A stretch of DNA of 33,985 nucleotides. Origin: JAYFQF01 sp034927285. GTDB lineage: Bacteria; Bacillota; Peptococcia; DRI-13; UBA5745. Positions 24,046-32,538 of the stretch are shown piece after piece. The notes beneath the pieces were generated by a model. It saw only the letters and a list, made by a program, of their open reading frames with translations. It ran no database searches and had not been told where the DNA came from. How positions within the stretch are numbered: position 1 is the stretch's first letter; the number at the start of each line of letters is the position of its first letter. A program made the position numbers and the translations under genes. The stretch covers positions 1-33,985 of the forward strand of contig JAYFQF010000032.1 of NCBI GenBank assembly GCA_034927285.1. The letters run 5' to 3'.

Positions 24046-25337
24046 TTTTGCTCTCCTTTTAGCATCCAGGTCTGGGGATCGGTGACCGTCACATCCAAAA
24101 AGGTCCCCACCTGCTCCCGGCCGCCGGGGCAATGAACCAGCTGATTGCCGTCGGCCCGGCCGGATAAAATCCCCTGGGACCAGCTTTCCGCCAATACCCG
24201 CAGGGTCTTTCCCCTGAGCTTTTCATGCAGGCCGGCCGCCGCCCTGGCCTGGGCCCCCATCAGCTCCTGCAGGCGGGCTTTCTTTTCCCGCAGGGGGACC
24301 TGGTTCTCCATGGCCGCCGCCGGCGTGCCTTTTCTGGGGGAATACATAAAGGTAAAAGCGGAATCATAGCCTACCTTTTCCACCAGGCTTAAGGTATCGG
24401 CAAAATCCTCGTCGGTCTCGCCGGGAAAACCTACGATAATATCCGTGGTCAGCACCGCTTCCGGCACCTTGCTGCGGATTTTCTCCGCCAATTCCAAATA
24501 ATCCTCCCGGCTGTAGCCCCGGTTCATCCGCTTCAGGATACGGCTGGAGCCGGACTGCACCGGCAGGTGTACATGGCGGCTCACCTTGGGGCAGGCGGCG
24601 ATGGCCTCCATCAGATCCTCTTTGAAATCCCTGGGGTGGGAGGTCATATACCGGATTCTCTCCAGACCGGGTATGTCCTGGGCCCGGTGCAAAAGCTCCG
24701 GAAAGCTTTCCCCCGTGGTTTTGCCGAAGGCGTTTACGTTCTGCCCCAGGTACATCAGCTCCAGTGCGCCCTCCGCCGCCTTTTCCCGGCTTTCTTTCAA
24801 GATGTCTTCCAGCTTGCGGCTGCGTTCCCTGCCCCGGACATAAGGCACGATACAATAGGTGCAAAAATTGTTGCAGCCATAAGTGATATTTACCAAAGCC
24901 TTAAAGGGGTAGGCCCGCAGGGAGGGCAGGCTTTCCACGATCTCTCCCGTTTCCTCGGTATCGCTTTGAAAGCCCAGGCCCGACCGGATATTCTGCAGCA
25001 TGAGCGGCAGGGTATGCAGGCGCTGGGTCCCCAGGATAAAATCCACATAAGGGCAGCGGCGACGGATCAGGCCCGCCATTTCCGCCTCCTGGGCCATGCA
25101 GCCGCAAAGGCCGATGATCAGCCAGGGCTTGTCCTCCTTCAGCGCCCGGAAGGTCCCCAGGCGGCTGAAAACTTTCTGCTCCGCCTTTTCCCGGATGGAG
25201 CAGGTATTCAATATAATCAGATCGGCTTCTTCCGGCCCGGAACAGGCCTCATAGCCCAAGGTCTGCAAAAGTCCCAGAATCGTCTCGGAATCCCGCTCAT
25301 TGGCCTGGCAGCCGAAGGTCTCCAAAAAAACCCGCAT
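24042..25337 (-). CDS. miaB: tRNA-2-methylthio-N6-dimethylallyladenosine synthase
   Basis: A 431-residue radical SAM methylthiotransferase acting on i6A37 of tRNA, the product of MiaA from the same operon. The N-terminal UPF0004 domain has auxiliary cluster cysteines C10, C46 (NTCSIREKAEQKVF) and C80. The radical SAM motif is GCNNFCTYC with C155, C159 and C162, followed by VPYVRGRERSR. A TRAM domain ends the protein. I choose ATG 25337, because GGAGG lies 5 bases upstream; the ATG at 25349 has no ribosome site. First gene of the miaB-mutS-mutL-methyltransferase-miaA operon, with a promoter just upstream. Confidence 0.95.
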   Translation of the reverse strand: MRVFLETFGCQANERDSETILGLLQTLGYEACSGPEEADLIILNTCSIREKAEQKVFSRLGTFRALKEDKPWLIIGLCGCMAQEAEMAGLIRRRCPYVDFILGTQRLHTLPLMLQNIRSGLGFQSDTEETGEIVESLPSLRAYPFKALVNITYGCNNFCTYCIVPYVRGRERSRKLEDILKESREKAAEGALELMYLGQNVNAFGKTTGESFPELLHRAQDIPGLERIRYMTSHPRDFKEDLMEAIAACPKVSRHVHLPVQSGSSRILKRMNRGYSREDYLELAEKIRSKVPEAVLTTDIIVGFPGETDEDFADTLSLVEKVGYDSAFTFMYSPRKGTPAAAMENQVPLREKKARLQELMGAQARAAAGLHEKLRGKTLRVLAESWSQGILSGRADGNQLVHCPGGREQVGTFLDVTVTDPQTWMLKGEQK

Positions 25338-25368
25338 AACAGCCTCCATGTATTAGTTTCATTAGAAT

Positions 25369-25397
25369 ATTTTATCATAGAAGGAGCGGGTAATCAA
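25369..25397 (-). promoter_or_regulatory. Promoter of the miaB-mutS-mutL operon
   Basis: On the minus strand TTGATT (complement of 25392-25397) and TAAAAT (complement of 25369-25374) are separated by exactly 17 bases, with the miaB start codon about 31 bases downstream of the -10. Confidence 0.65.
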
Positions 25398-25414
25398 AAG
25401 ATTTATCTTTGCTA

Positions 25415-26893
25415 TCAGACCAGACGGGCCATGATCCGCTTAGCCACGGCTTTCAGGATAGCGGCTCCCGGCGCCGCTAAGAACATCCCTAAAATCCCGA
25501 AAAACTCGCCGCCGACAATCAGGGCCAGGATGATGGTCATGGGCGGCAGATCCAGGGATTCCCCCAGGATCCGCGGCGTCAGCACATCGCTTTCCAGCTG
25601 CTGGATCAAAACTACCAAAGCCACCGCCACCACCCCTTTCCAGGGGGCTTGTAAAAGGCAGAGCAAAACCACCGGTATCGTGCTGATTACCGCGCCGAAA
25701 TAGGGGATCAGGTTTCCCAGTCCCGCCAAAAGCCCCAGGATACCGGGAAAGTCCAGCCGCAAAAGAGCCATGGCGATATAAGTCAGGACGCCTACCACCA
25801 AAGAAGTAAAGAGATTGCCTTTTAAAAAGCCCTTGACGATTTTATGGATCTCGTCCCCTAAATACACCAGATCCCCCTGAACCCGCACGGAAAAGATGCT
25901 CAGGATCCAGGCCTTGATCCGCTCCCATTCCTTCAGGAAATAGAAGGCCAGCACCGGAGCCAGCAAAAGATCCACCAGGCCGGCGAGACTGGCGCTGATG
26001 CCGCTGAGGCGTTCCTGGAGCCAGCCGCCGATTTTCAGCTGCCAGTCGTTCAGCAGCAGCTGCCAGCGCTCCGGCGTAATCTGCAAATGCAGGCGGGCGG
26101 CAAGCTCCGGCGCGTTTTGGACCAGGGAGGATATTTTTTCAAAGATTTTCGGCAGCACCGCGGCCAGCTCGGCCATTTCCCGGTTCAGCAGCGGCGCCAG
26201 AAGCAGGATCAGCAGCGCGGCCCCCAAAACAAACAGCCCGAAAGCGGCTAAGGCCGCCTTTACCTGCTGCAGGCCTTTGCGCCGGAAAAAGGCCACGGCG
26301 GGAAAGAGGCCGTAGGCTACCAACAGGCCCAGAAGCACCGGCCGGGCCAATACCCGCAGCGGCCAGAGCAAGGCCGCCAGAAACAGCAAGAATACCAGCC
26401 GGCTCAGCCGGGTGAGCCGGCCGTACTGGGGAGTATATAAAATAGCGTCGGGGCGGATCAGGATCATGTCCGGGCCCCATTTCAGAATATCCCGGTAAAG
26501 CAGCAGCGCCCTGCCGTACATTATGTCGTGAATCAGGCCGTCGGATATTTCCACCCCGACGATGGTTTCCTCCTCCAGCAAAATATCCGAAGCCCGGCCG
26601 ATACTGGCGCCGGAACCGTCGTAGACCGGTACCGCCGGCTTTTGCTCCGCCGCCTTTTCCGGTGATTTATCCAGGATCAGGGCCCTGGCCTGGGGCTTCA
26701 AGAAAACCGCGTCCTGGCCCATCAGCTGGATTTCCGTTACCGCCACCTGCCGCCAACGGCCTTCCAAATCCATGAAAAAGAGGCCTTCCGTATGGCTGAA
26801 ATCACCATATTGAAAGCCCATGGTATAGCCTGCGATCAGGCCGGTGCCGCTATCATAGACCGGAACGTGCTTCAGCTTCTTGCTCTGCTTCAT
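25415..26893 (-). CDS. PRC-barrel / AI-2E-family permease fusion
   Basis: A 492-residue two-part protein. Residues about 1-155 look like two PRC-barrel repeats (VPVYDSGTGLIAGYTMGF, then VPVYDGSGASIGRASDILLEEETIVGVEISDGLIHDIMYGR). Residues about 165-490 are an AI-2E-family transporter (DUF20/PF01594 type) with about eight membrane segments and the conserved ending FPGILGLLAGLGNLIPYFGAVI ... ESDVLTPRILGESLDLPP. Family members export autoinducer-2 or act as Na+/H+ antiporters, so the substrate is open. PRC-barrel genes often sit beside membrane proteins; here the two are one chain. The ATG at 26893 has a weak ribosome site. It lies 80 bases after rarA. Confidence 0.85.
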   Translation of the reverse strand: MKQSKKLKHVPVYDSGTGLIAGYTMGFQYGDFSHTEGLFFMDLEGRWRQVAVTEIQLMGQDAVFLKPQARALILDKSPEKAAEQKPAVPVYDGSGASIGRASDILLEEETIVGVEISDGLIHDIMYGRALLLYRDILKWGPDMILIRPDAILYTPQYGRLTRLSRLVFLLFLAALLWPLRVLARPVLLGLLVAYGLFPAVAFFRRKGLQQVKAALAAFGLFVLGAALLILLLAPLLNREMAELAAVLPKIFEKISSLVQNAPELAARLHLQITPERWQLLLNDWQLKIGGWLQERLSGISASLAGLVDLLLAPVLAFYFLKEWERIKAWILSIFSVRVQGDLVYLGDEIHKIVKGFLKGNLFTSLVVGVLTYIAMALLRLDFPGILGLLAGLGNLIPYFGAVISTIPVVLLCLLQAPWKGVVAVALVVLIQQLESDVLTPRILGESLDLPPMTIILALIVGGEFFGILGMFLAAPGAAILKAVAKRIMARLV

Positions 26894-26973
26894 AGATCTA
26901 GGATTGGTCCCGGCCAGGGGAAATATACATGAGACCGCCTTCTTTTCCCGCTCTTTCCCTTTTTTGGCAGCCT

Positions 26974-28293
26974 TTATTTTTTCTCCGGCTCGGGTCCTTT
27001 GTAATATGCCCCCCGATCCTTGCCCTGACCCGTAGGTTCATAGTATACGGTACCGGCCAGGGAGTCCGGCAGGTACTGCTGCTCCACCCAGCCCCCGAAG
27101 GAATGGGGATACCGGTATTCCAGGCCCCGGCCCAGTTTTGCCGCCCCGGGATAATGGCTGTCCCGAAGATGCGGAGGCACGGGGCCGCCGCGGCCCTGCC
27201 GGACATCCTCCAGGGCCTTGTCAAGACCCAGATAGGCGGCGTTGCTTTTGGGGGCGTTGCATAGGTATACCACGATATTTGCCATAATGATCCGGCCTTC
27301 CGGCATCCCCGCCATCTCCAGGGCCTGGGCGGCTCCCGCGGCGATACCCATAGCTTCCGGCGCCGCCGGGCCGACATCTTCGGCGGCCAGGATCAAAATC
27401 CGCCGCATGATAAACCGGTGATCCTCCCCCGCCTCGATCATCCTGGCCAGATAATGCAGGGCGGCGTCGGCGTCGGAACCGCGTACGCTCTTAATGAAAG
27501 CGGAGATCACGTCGTAGTGCTGATCGCCGGCTTTGTCATAAAGGACAGCCCGCTGCTGGATGGATTCCTCCGCTTCCGCCAGGCCGACATGCCTTATGCC
27601 CTTTTCGTCAGGCCGGGTGGAGGTGACCGCCAGTTCCAGACCGTTCAGCGCCTGGCGGACATCCCCACCGGCGGCCCGGGCCAGATGCCGCAGGGCTTCT
27701 TCGGCCACCTCGGTCCGGTAAAGCCCCAGGCCTTTTTCCTCATCCTGCAAAGCACGCTTCAGGAGCTGAAGAATGGTTTCCTCCTCCAAAGGGTCCAGGC
27801 GGAAGATCCGGGAACGGGACAAGAGGGCGGAGTTTACGGAAAAATAGGGATTTTCCGTAGTGGCGCCGATCAGAACGATCTTGCCTTCTTCCACCGAAGG
27901 CAAAAGGGCGTCCTGCTGAGATTTATTAAAGCGGTGGATCTCATCGATAAATACGATGGTGCCCCGGCCCGAATTCTTCAGCCGCTCCCCGGCTTCCTTT
28001 ACCACCTGGCGCAGCTCCGCCACCCCGGAGGTTACGGCGTTGATTTTGATGAATTCCGCTTTAGTGGCCCGGGAAATCACCAGGGCCAGGGTGGTTTTGC
28101 CGGTGCCGGGAGGGCCGTAAAAAATCAGAGAACCCAGCTGGTCGTTTTCAATGGCCCGACGCAAAAGCATGCCCGGCCCCAGAATATGCTTCTGGCCCAG
28201 GATCTCCGCCAAGGTCTCCGGCCGCATTCTGGCGGCCAGGGGCATTTTCTTTTTTAAATTTTCCCGTCCCAGACTTGAAAATAAATCTTCCAT
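26974..28293 (-). CDS. rarA: Replication-associated recombination protein A
   Basis: A 439-residue AAA+ ATPase (RarA/MgsA) that acts at stalled replication forks. Walker A GPPGTGKTT at 60-68, Walker B VFIDEIHRFN around 115-123, sensor GATTENPYFSVNSALLSR, and the C-terminal RarA region with AAEDVGPAAPEAM and YLCNAPKSNAAY, ending in the tail PHSFGGWVEQQYLPD. ATG at 28293, two bases after the tcdA stop and preceded by GAGGG, so it is cotranscribed with tcdA. The same tcdA-rarA order occurs in Bacillus (yrvM-yrvN). Confidence 0.96.
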   Translation of the reverse strand: MEDLFSSLGRENLKKKMPLAARMRPETLAEILGQKHILGPGMLLRRAIENDQLGSLIFYGPPGTGKTTLALVISRATKAEFIKINAVTSGVAELRQVVKEAGERLKNSGRGTIVFIDEIHRFNKSQQDALLPSVEEGKIVLIGATTENPYFSVNSALLSRSRIFRLDPLEEETILQLLKRALQDEEKGLGLYRTEVAEEALRHLARAAGGDVRQALNGLELAVTSTRPDEKGIRHVGLAEAEESIQQRAVLYDKAGDQHYDVISAFIKSVRGSDADAALHYLARMIEAGEDHRFIMRRILILAAEDVGPAAPEAMGIAAGAAQALEMAGMPEGRIIMANIVVYLCNAPKSNAAYLGLDKALEDVRQGRGGPVPPHLRDSHYPGAAKLGRGLEYRYPHSFGGWVEQQYLPDSLAGTVYYEPTGQGKDRGAYYKGPEPEKK

Positions 28294-28295
28294 TT

Positions 28296-29009
28296 TTATT
28301 CCCTCGCCAGCTCTTTTACAATGCGGGAAGCCATCAGAAGGCCCGCGGAAGCCGGCACAAAAATCATGCTGGCCGGCCCCTCTCCCGCTTCCGCCGGCTC
28401 TGCCGGCAGCTCCGTGGACCAGACGGCCTGGATCCCCCGGCTGATCCCTTCCTCCTTCAGGGCCCGCCTCAGCCGGCGGGCCAGGGGACAGGTATGGGTC
28501 TTCCCGATATCGCTGACGGTAAGCTTCGTGGGATCCAGACGAAAGCCGGCGCCCATGGAGGTAATCACCGGGATTCCCCGGCCATAAGCCCAGGATAATA
28601 ACCTGGTCTTGGCCGGCAGATCGTCGATGGCGTCGGCGATATAATCAAAATTACCCGGGGCCAGGAGCCCCGGCAGGTTTTCCGGAGTCAGCCTGACGGC
28701 AAGGCAGTGAAGCTTCAGTTCCGGATTAATGTCCTGAAACCTGGCGCCGCAGACCGACAGCTTGTCCCTGCCCAGGGTAGAATGCAGAGCCGGCAGCTGC
28801 CGGTTAAGATTGGACGCCGCCACCTGGTCGAATTCCGCCAGGCTGATCTCCCCTATGCCGCTGCGCACCAGGGCTTCGGCGCAGAAAGAGCCTACCCCGC
28901 CCAAACCGCAGACCAGGACGTGGGCCTTGCGGAGCTTTTCCAGGGCGCCGCCGCCGATCAGCCGGCGGCTGCGGTCCTGCCACCGGGCAATCCCGTATTT
29001 TTCAGCCAA
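28296..29009 (-). CDS. tcdA: tRNA threonylcarbamoyladenosine dehydratase
   Basis: A 237-residue E1-like (ThiF/HesA) enzyme that cyclises t6A37 to ct6A in tRNA. Nucleotide-binding GLGGVGSFCAEALVRSGIG, then NLNRQLPALHSTLG, AIDDLPAK, and a C-terminal segment with TCPLARRLRRAL. The frame is open to a TTG at 29042, but that lies inside the terminator stem of the 6S RNA. A near-consensus AGGCGGTG precedes TTG 29009 by about 6 bases, so I place the start there; GTG 29018 is the alternative. Expression probably needs read-through of the 6S terminator or a promoter I cannot see. Confidence 0.88.
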   Translation of the reverse strand: MAEKYGIARWQDRSRRLIGGGALEKLRKAHVLVCGLGGVGSFCAEALVRSGIGEISLAEFDQVAASNLNRQLPALHSTLGRDKLSVCGARFQDINPELKLHCLAVRLTPENLPGLLAPGNFDYIADAIDDLPAKTRLLSWAYGRGIPVITSMGAGFRLDPTKLTVSDIGKTHTCPLARRLRRALKEEGISRGIQAVWSTELPAEPAEAGEGPASMIFVPASAGLLMASRIVKELARE

Positions 29010-29024
29010 ATTTTTCACCGCCTT

Positions 29025-29055
29025 AAAAAAATGGCCCCACAATGTCGTGGAGGCC
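29025..29055 (-). terminator. Terminator of the 6S RNA
   Basis: On the minus strand GGCCTCCAC and GTGGGGCC (within 29033-29055) form a stem around GACATT, followed by A and seven Ts (29025-29031). It ends only about 16 bases before the chosen tcdA start. Confidence 0.8.
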
Positions 29056-29222
29056 TTTGTTTTGAACCTGCATGTGCAGGTGGGTGCCCTCCCGCCTGCT
29101 TATCGCTCCTGTACCAAGACAGGCCCGCAAGCCACAGGCGGAGCTCTGGGGCTCCCATATAAAAGTGTGTTGGCTCAAAACTGAAAGGCGCGGTCACGAA
29201 CACCGCAGGGCTTTTCATTGAT
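29025..29222 (-). ncRNA. ssrS: 6S RNA (SsrS)
   Basis: On the minus strand the sequence folds as 6S RNA, which binds sigma-A RNA polymerase holoenzyme by mimicking an open promoter. The closing stem is GCCTTT (complement of 29184-29189) with AAAGGC (29053-29058), and GTTTTGA (29175-29181) with TCAAAAC (29059-29065). Inside it lie a large bubble, a second stem CCGCCTG/CAGGCGG (29135-29141 with 29092-29098), and an apical CCTGT/ACAGG stem. The element sits upstream of tcdA-rarA, as 6S-1 RNA does in Bacillus. The 5' end is estimated from a TATGAT box (complement of 29231-29236); the -35 is poor. A terminator closes the 3' end. Confidence 0.85.
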
Positions 29223-29331
29223 TTAAGGTTATCATATGGTCTTCTGTATTTCAAGTCTTGACAAATTCCAAGTAGGCTATTCCGCCGGTTTTTTCCTTGG
29301 AAATGCTTGCTTTTTCACGACATCCTGCGGC

Positions 29332-29363
29332 AAAAAAGCCGGCGGTTCCCAAAATCCGCCGGC
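29332..29363 (-). terminator. Terminator of the two-component operon
   Basis: GCCGGCGG (29338-29345) and CCGCCGGC (29356-29363) pair across a 10-base loop, with six Ts on the minus strand (29332-29337), 64 bases beyond the kinase stop codon. Confidence 0.9.
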
Positions 29364-29426
29364 CTTTTCCAGGTTTGTTTCCCACCTTTTTACTTTGCAC
29401 TTTTTTCTTTCTTCTTTCGCCGGGCC

Positions 29427-31772
29427 TCAGGGCCGGATCTCCTGGAATTCCACCGTAGCCACAAAGAGATCGGCGAAGCTTTCTACCCTGAAGCTGCCGC
29501 CGCAGGCCTCCGTAAAGCTGCTGGCGATGGAAAGGCCCAGGCCGCTGCCGCCGTCGCTGCGGCTTTGATCTCCCCGGACAAAGCGCTGGGTAAAATCCAG
29601 GCCCGCCTCCAGTTCAGACTTGGAAATATTTTTAACGCAGGCCACGGCCCGGCCCTCATTTCTGGTCAGCGTGACAAAAACCCGTGAACCCTCCAGCGAA
29701 TATTGCAGCGCGTTTTGCAAAAGGTTCTGGAATACCCGGTACAACCGCTGTCCGTCGGCGGAGATCATCACCGGCTCCCCGGGGATTTCGGTTTTCACTC
29801 TGACGCTGCCGGCGGCGATGGGTTCGGCCATATCCGCCAGGGTCTGCCTCAGCAGCTTGCCCAAATCCAGGATTTCCTGCCGGACCGGCAATTGGCCGGA
29901 AGCGGCCTTGCTTACCTCGAAGACGTCCTGCACCATGGTCTTCAGCCGTTCCGCCTTGCCGCTGAGGATCTTGATATAATCCTTTACGTGTTCCGGCAGT
30001 CCTTCCTCCTGATCCAACAAATCCACATAACTGATGATGGAGGTCAGCGGGGTTTTGATATCATGGGAAACATTGGCGATGAGCTCCACCTTCAGCCGCT
30101 CGCTTTTGGTCTGTTCCGCCAGGGCCGTCCGCAGCCCCTGTTGGATCTCGTTTAAGTCCCGGGCCGCCTGGGCCAGGTCCGCATCCGCCGGCAAAGATAA
30201 GCCCTGGGTCAGGCCGCCGCTTTTCACGGCGGCGATCTGTTCTGTCAAAGCGCCGATATCTTCAGCCACCTCTTTATTATTCCGGACAAAAGCGTACTGA
30301 AACCAGGCCAGCCCGGCGATCAGGGCCAAAACCAGCGCCGCCGGCCAAAAAGAGCCGTAATCGTAATACTCTCCGGCGAAAATCACGCTTACGCCCGCCG
30401 CCGCGGCCAAAATCAGGCTCATGACAAACCAGGTCCGGCAGCGGCCCACCATGCGCCGCTGGACCGGCAGCTTCATTTCCCGGGTGCGAACCGCCGCCAG
30501 GGCCCGGCTGCACAGGCTGTTCCGCCAGGGTCTGTCATTATAGCGCAGATCGTTGATAAACAGATAAGCCGTCCAGAAAAGGACCAGTAAAGCGCCGCGG
30601 TTGGAGCTCAGACCGTTGAAGTACTCCGTCAGAATCCACCAATCCCCTTGCCGGAAGCCGCTTCTGCTCAGGAGATAAAAGGTTTCCCGGATTCCGTAGC
30701 CAAAGCCGGAAAAAAACAGCGCCAGGACATTCAATAATACCGCCAGCTTTACCTCGAACCAGATCCTGCCGCCGGCAGCGGCCAGAAACCGGTCCGCAGC
30801 CTGCTTTTCTTTGCGCAGATAGACGTAAAGCCCTGTCAAAAGGCAGCCGGCCAAAAGGGAAAGGGCTGAGGAAAGATAGTGGTCCCGCTGCTGTTTTTGG
30901 TTATATTCCAGCCAATACAGGCGGTTGTATTGACGCTCGTCCCAGCTGCTGGAATAATTCCCCTTTACATAAATCATGGGCGAACTCAAAGCCGCAATGG
31001 TCACGCTGGCTTTTGCCGTTTCGTCGTCCACCGTGAAGTTTTTATAGCCCGGCACATACCAGCCGCCGGCATCCCGGTAATAGCCGTCGCCGTAGACGTC
31101 CACTTCCTTTCCGTCCTTGATGATTTTTACGGAAGTACCGTCAAAATACAGCAGGAAGTTATAACCTTCGGGCAATATCCCGGCCGCCCCGTTTAAGGTC
31201 AGGCCCCCGGCATTGGTATACTTGACCTGATTTTCGTAGGCGATGGAATAGAGTACGTTCTTATCCTCTTTATAATAGTCGTGGGCGCTTTTCGCCGCCT
31301 GCAGAGGATCGGCCGGAGACGACATCTCCACCTCCGGCGCCGCCACTGTCGGGGTTTCTCCCTCGTACCCATAGCCCCGGTCTTCAGTTACCGCCTCTCT
31401 TTGAATGATCATCTCTTCTATCTTCGTCCCGGCGCCGGGGATAGCCTCATACAGGGGATAACTCTCTGCCGCGGCAGATTCCGCCGTCCCATAGGCTTCC
31501 GCCGCACTGTAGGAGTAATGCACGCCTCTTTCCCCTACGGGTCCGCCGGTTGCCATGGCTAAAAAGTCCGCCAGATACTCCGACATTGCCTGACGAAATT
31601 CCGCGGTCTCCTGGTAATCGCTTTGGAAAGCGTCCCCGGCCTGCCGCCAGGCGGCGGAACCGCCGCAAAACAGGGAAAATAAGGTCAGCCCGCCATGGAA
31701 GAGCAGGCTAACACCGAAAAAGAAAGCGGTAAAACTAGCAATGATTTTCCATTTTTTCGATTTTGTATCCAA
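29427..31772 (-). CDS. Sensor histidine kinase with large extracytoplasmic domain
   Basis: A 781-residue kinase. A first membrane segment (about 10-35) is followed by an extracytoplasmic region of about 260 residues (40-298), then further membrane segments (about 300-318, 341-362, 393-406, 447-467, 477-495). A linker leads to the HisKA domain with the phosphorylated H570 in ANVSHDIKTPLTS, and to an ATPase domain with the N box LLQNALQYS and GSGLGLSIASSFTEACGG. The extracytoplasmic part is Ala/Glu/Tyr-rich near residues 85-110 and matches no sensor I recognise. The start is TTG at 31772 with AAGGTGG 10 bases upstream, overlapping the regulator gene by 38 bases. Confidence 0.9.
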   Translation of the reverse strand: MDTKSKKWKIIASFTAFFFGVSLLFHGGLTLFSLFCGGSAAWRQAGDAFQSDYQETAEFRQAMSEYLADFLAMATGGPVGERGVHYSYSAAEAYGTAESAAAESYPLYEAIPGAGTKIEEMIIQREAVTEDRGYGYEGETPTVAAPEVEMSSPADPLQAAKSAHDYYKEDKNVLYSIAYENQVKYTNAGGLTLNGAAGILPEGYNFLLYFDGTSVKIIKDGKEVDVYGDGYYRDAGGWYVPGYKNFTVDDETAKASVTIAALSSPMIYVKGNYSSSWDERQYNRLYWLEYNQKQQRDHYLSSALSLLAGCLLTGLYVYLRKEKQAADRFLAAAGGRIWFEVKLAVLLNVLALFFSGFGYGIRETFYLLSRSGFRQGDWWILTEYFNGLSSNRGALLVLFWTAYLFINDLRYNDRPWRNSLCSRALAAVRTREMKLPVQRRMVGRCRTWFVMSLILAAAAGVSVIFAGEYYDYGSFWPAALVLALIAGLAWFQYAFVRNNKEVAEDIGALTEQIAAVKSGGLTQGLSLPADADLAQAARDLNEIQQGLRTALAEQTKSERLKVELIANVSHDIKTPLTSIISYVDLLDQEEGLPEHVKDYIKILSGKAERLKTMVQDVFEVSKAASGQLPVRQEILDLGKLLRQTLADMAEPIAAGSVRVKTEIPGEPVMISADGQRLYRVFQNLLQNALQYSLEGSRVFVTLTRNEGRAVACVKNISKSELEAGLDFTQRFVRGDQSRSDGGSGLGLSIASSFTEACGGSFRVESFADLFVATVEFQEIRP

Positions 31773-32448
31773 TACCCCATACCACCTTTAAGTATTCTGG
31801 CTCTTTTGGATTCAGCTCAATTTTTTCCCGGATGCGGCGGATATGCACCATGACCGTATTTTCCGGAGCAAAGGCCTCCTCGTCCCAGACCCGCCGGTAG
31901 ATTTCTTCCGCCGGGAAGATCCGGCCCAGGTTCCGCATAAAAAGCTCCACGATCTTTGTCTCCGTAGCAGTCAGCTTCACCGGCTCCCCGTCGGCCCTGA
32001 GCACCCGCTCCTCTTTGTGGTATGCAAGCCGGCCGTTTTGAATTACTCCCTCTTTGCCGCTGTCGGCGTTGATGCCGCCCAGTCTGGTATAGCGTCTCAG
32101 CTGGCTTTTTACCCGGGCCGCCAGTTCCTGGGGATTAAAGGGTTTTGCCACATAATCGTCGGCTCCCATGGAAAGCCCCAGGATTTTGTCGGAATCCTCA
32201 CTTTTGGCGCTGAGCACGATAATCGGCAGATTTCGCCGCTCCCGGATTTTCATGATTGCCGACAGGCCGTCCAGCTTGGGCATCATTACATCGATGATGA
32301 TCAGCTGCACCGACTTTTCCGCGATCAGTCGGCAGGCTTCCAGGCCGTCATAGGCTTTCAGCGCCTGATATCCTTCCTTTTCCAAAAGGATGGCGATCGC
32401 TTTCACAATTTCCCGGTCGTCGTCAACTACCAGCACGCATTCGTTCAT
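31735..32448 (-). CDS. OmpR-family response regulator
   Basis: A 237-residue regulator. The receiver domain (1-120) has acidic D10-D11, phospho-acceptor D53 in IIIDVMMPKLDG, and LSAKSEDSD and KPFNPQEL for the conserved Ser and Lys. A winged-helix domain follows (about 140-232: LTATETKIVELFMRNLGRIF, then VMVHIRRIREKIE and WGIGYKIE). It pairs with the overlapping kinase. ATG at 32448 with AAGGAGG 9 bases upstream. A TAGAAT -10 and two tandem 11-bp repeats upstream suggest autoregulation. Confidence 0.95.
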   Translation of the reverse strand: MNECVLVVDDDREIVKAIAILLEKEGYQALKAYDGLEACRLIAEKSVQLIIIDVMMPKLDGLSAIMKIRERRNLPIIVLSAKSEDSDKILGLSMGADDYVAKPFNPQELAARVKSQLRRYTRLGGINADSGKEGVIQNGRLAYHKEERVLRADGEPVKLTATETKIVELFMRNLGRIFPAEEIYRRVWDEEAFAPENTVMVHIRRIREKIELNPKEPEYLKVVWGIGYKIEKMENHC

Positions 32449-32474
32449 GTTGAGCTCCTCCTTGAGTCGCCTTC

Positions 32475-32502
32475 ATTCTACCGGGCATTTCTTAAAAACA
32501 AA
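32475..32502 (-). promoter_or_regulatory. Promoter of the two-component operon
   Basis: On the minus strand TAGAAT (complement of 32475-32480) is a good -10. The -35 is poor (TTTGTT, complement of 32497-32502, 16-base spacing), as expected for an activator-dependent promoter. Confidence 0.55.
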
Positions 32503-32512
32503 CCGATGTTTT

Positions 32513-32534
32513 TCTTACGGATATCTTACGGATA
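32513..32534 (-). promoter_or_regulatory. Tandem 11-bp repeats, probable response-regulator site
   Basis: TCTTACGGATA occurs twice without a gap (32513-32523 and 32524-32534), ending 10 bases upstream of the weak -35. OmpR/PhoB-type regulators bind paired direct repeats with an 11-bp period at this position; that this regulator binds here is inference. Confidence 0.6.
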
Positions 32535-32538
32535 CGGC

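Noticed and set aside
26898..27377. 159-residue minus-strand ORF
   Set aside because: It lies in another frame of rarA, is Arg/Trp/Pro-rich with no recognisable motif, and is a high-GC shadow.
29010..29042. TTG start at 29042 for tcdA
   Set aside because: It falls inside the 6S terminator stem; later TTG/GTG codons have a better placed AGGCGGTG.
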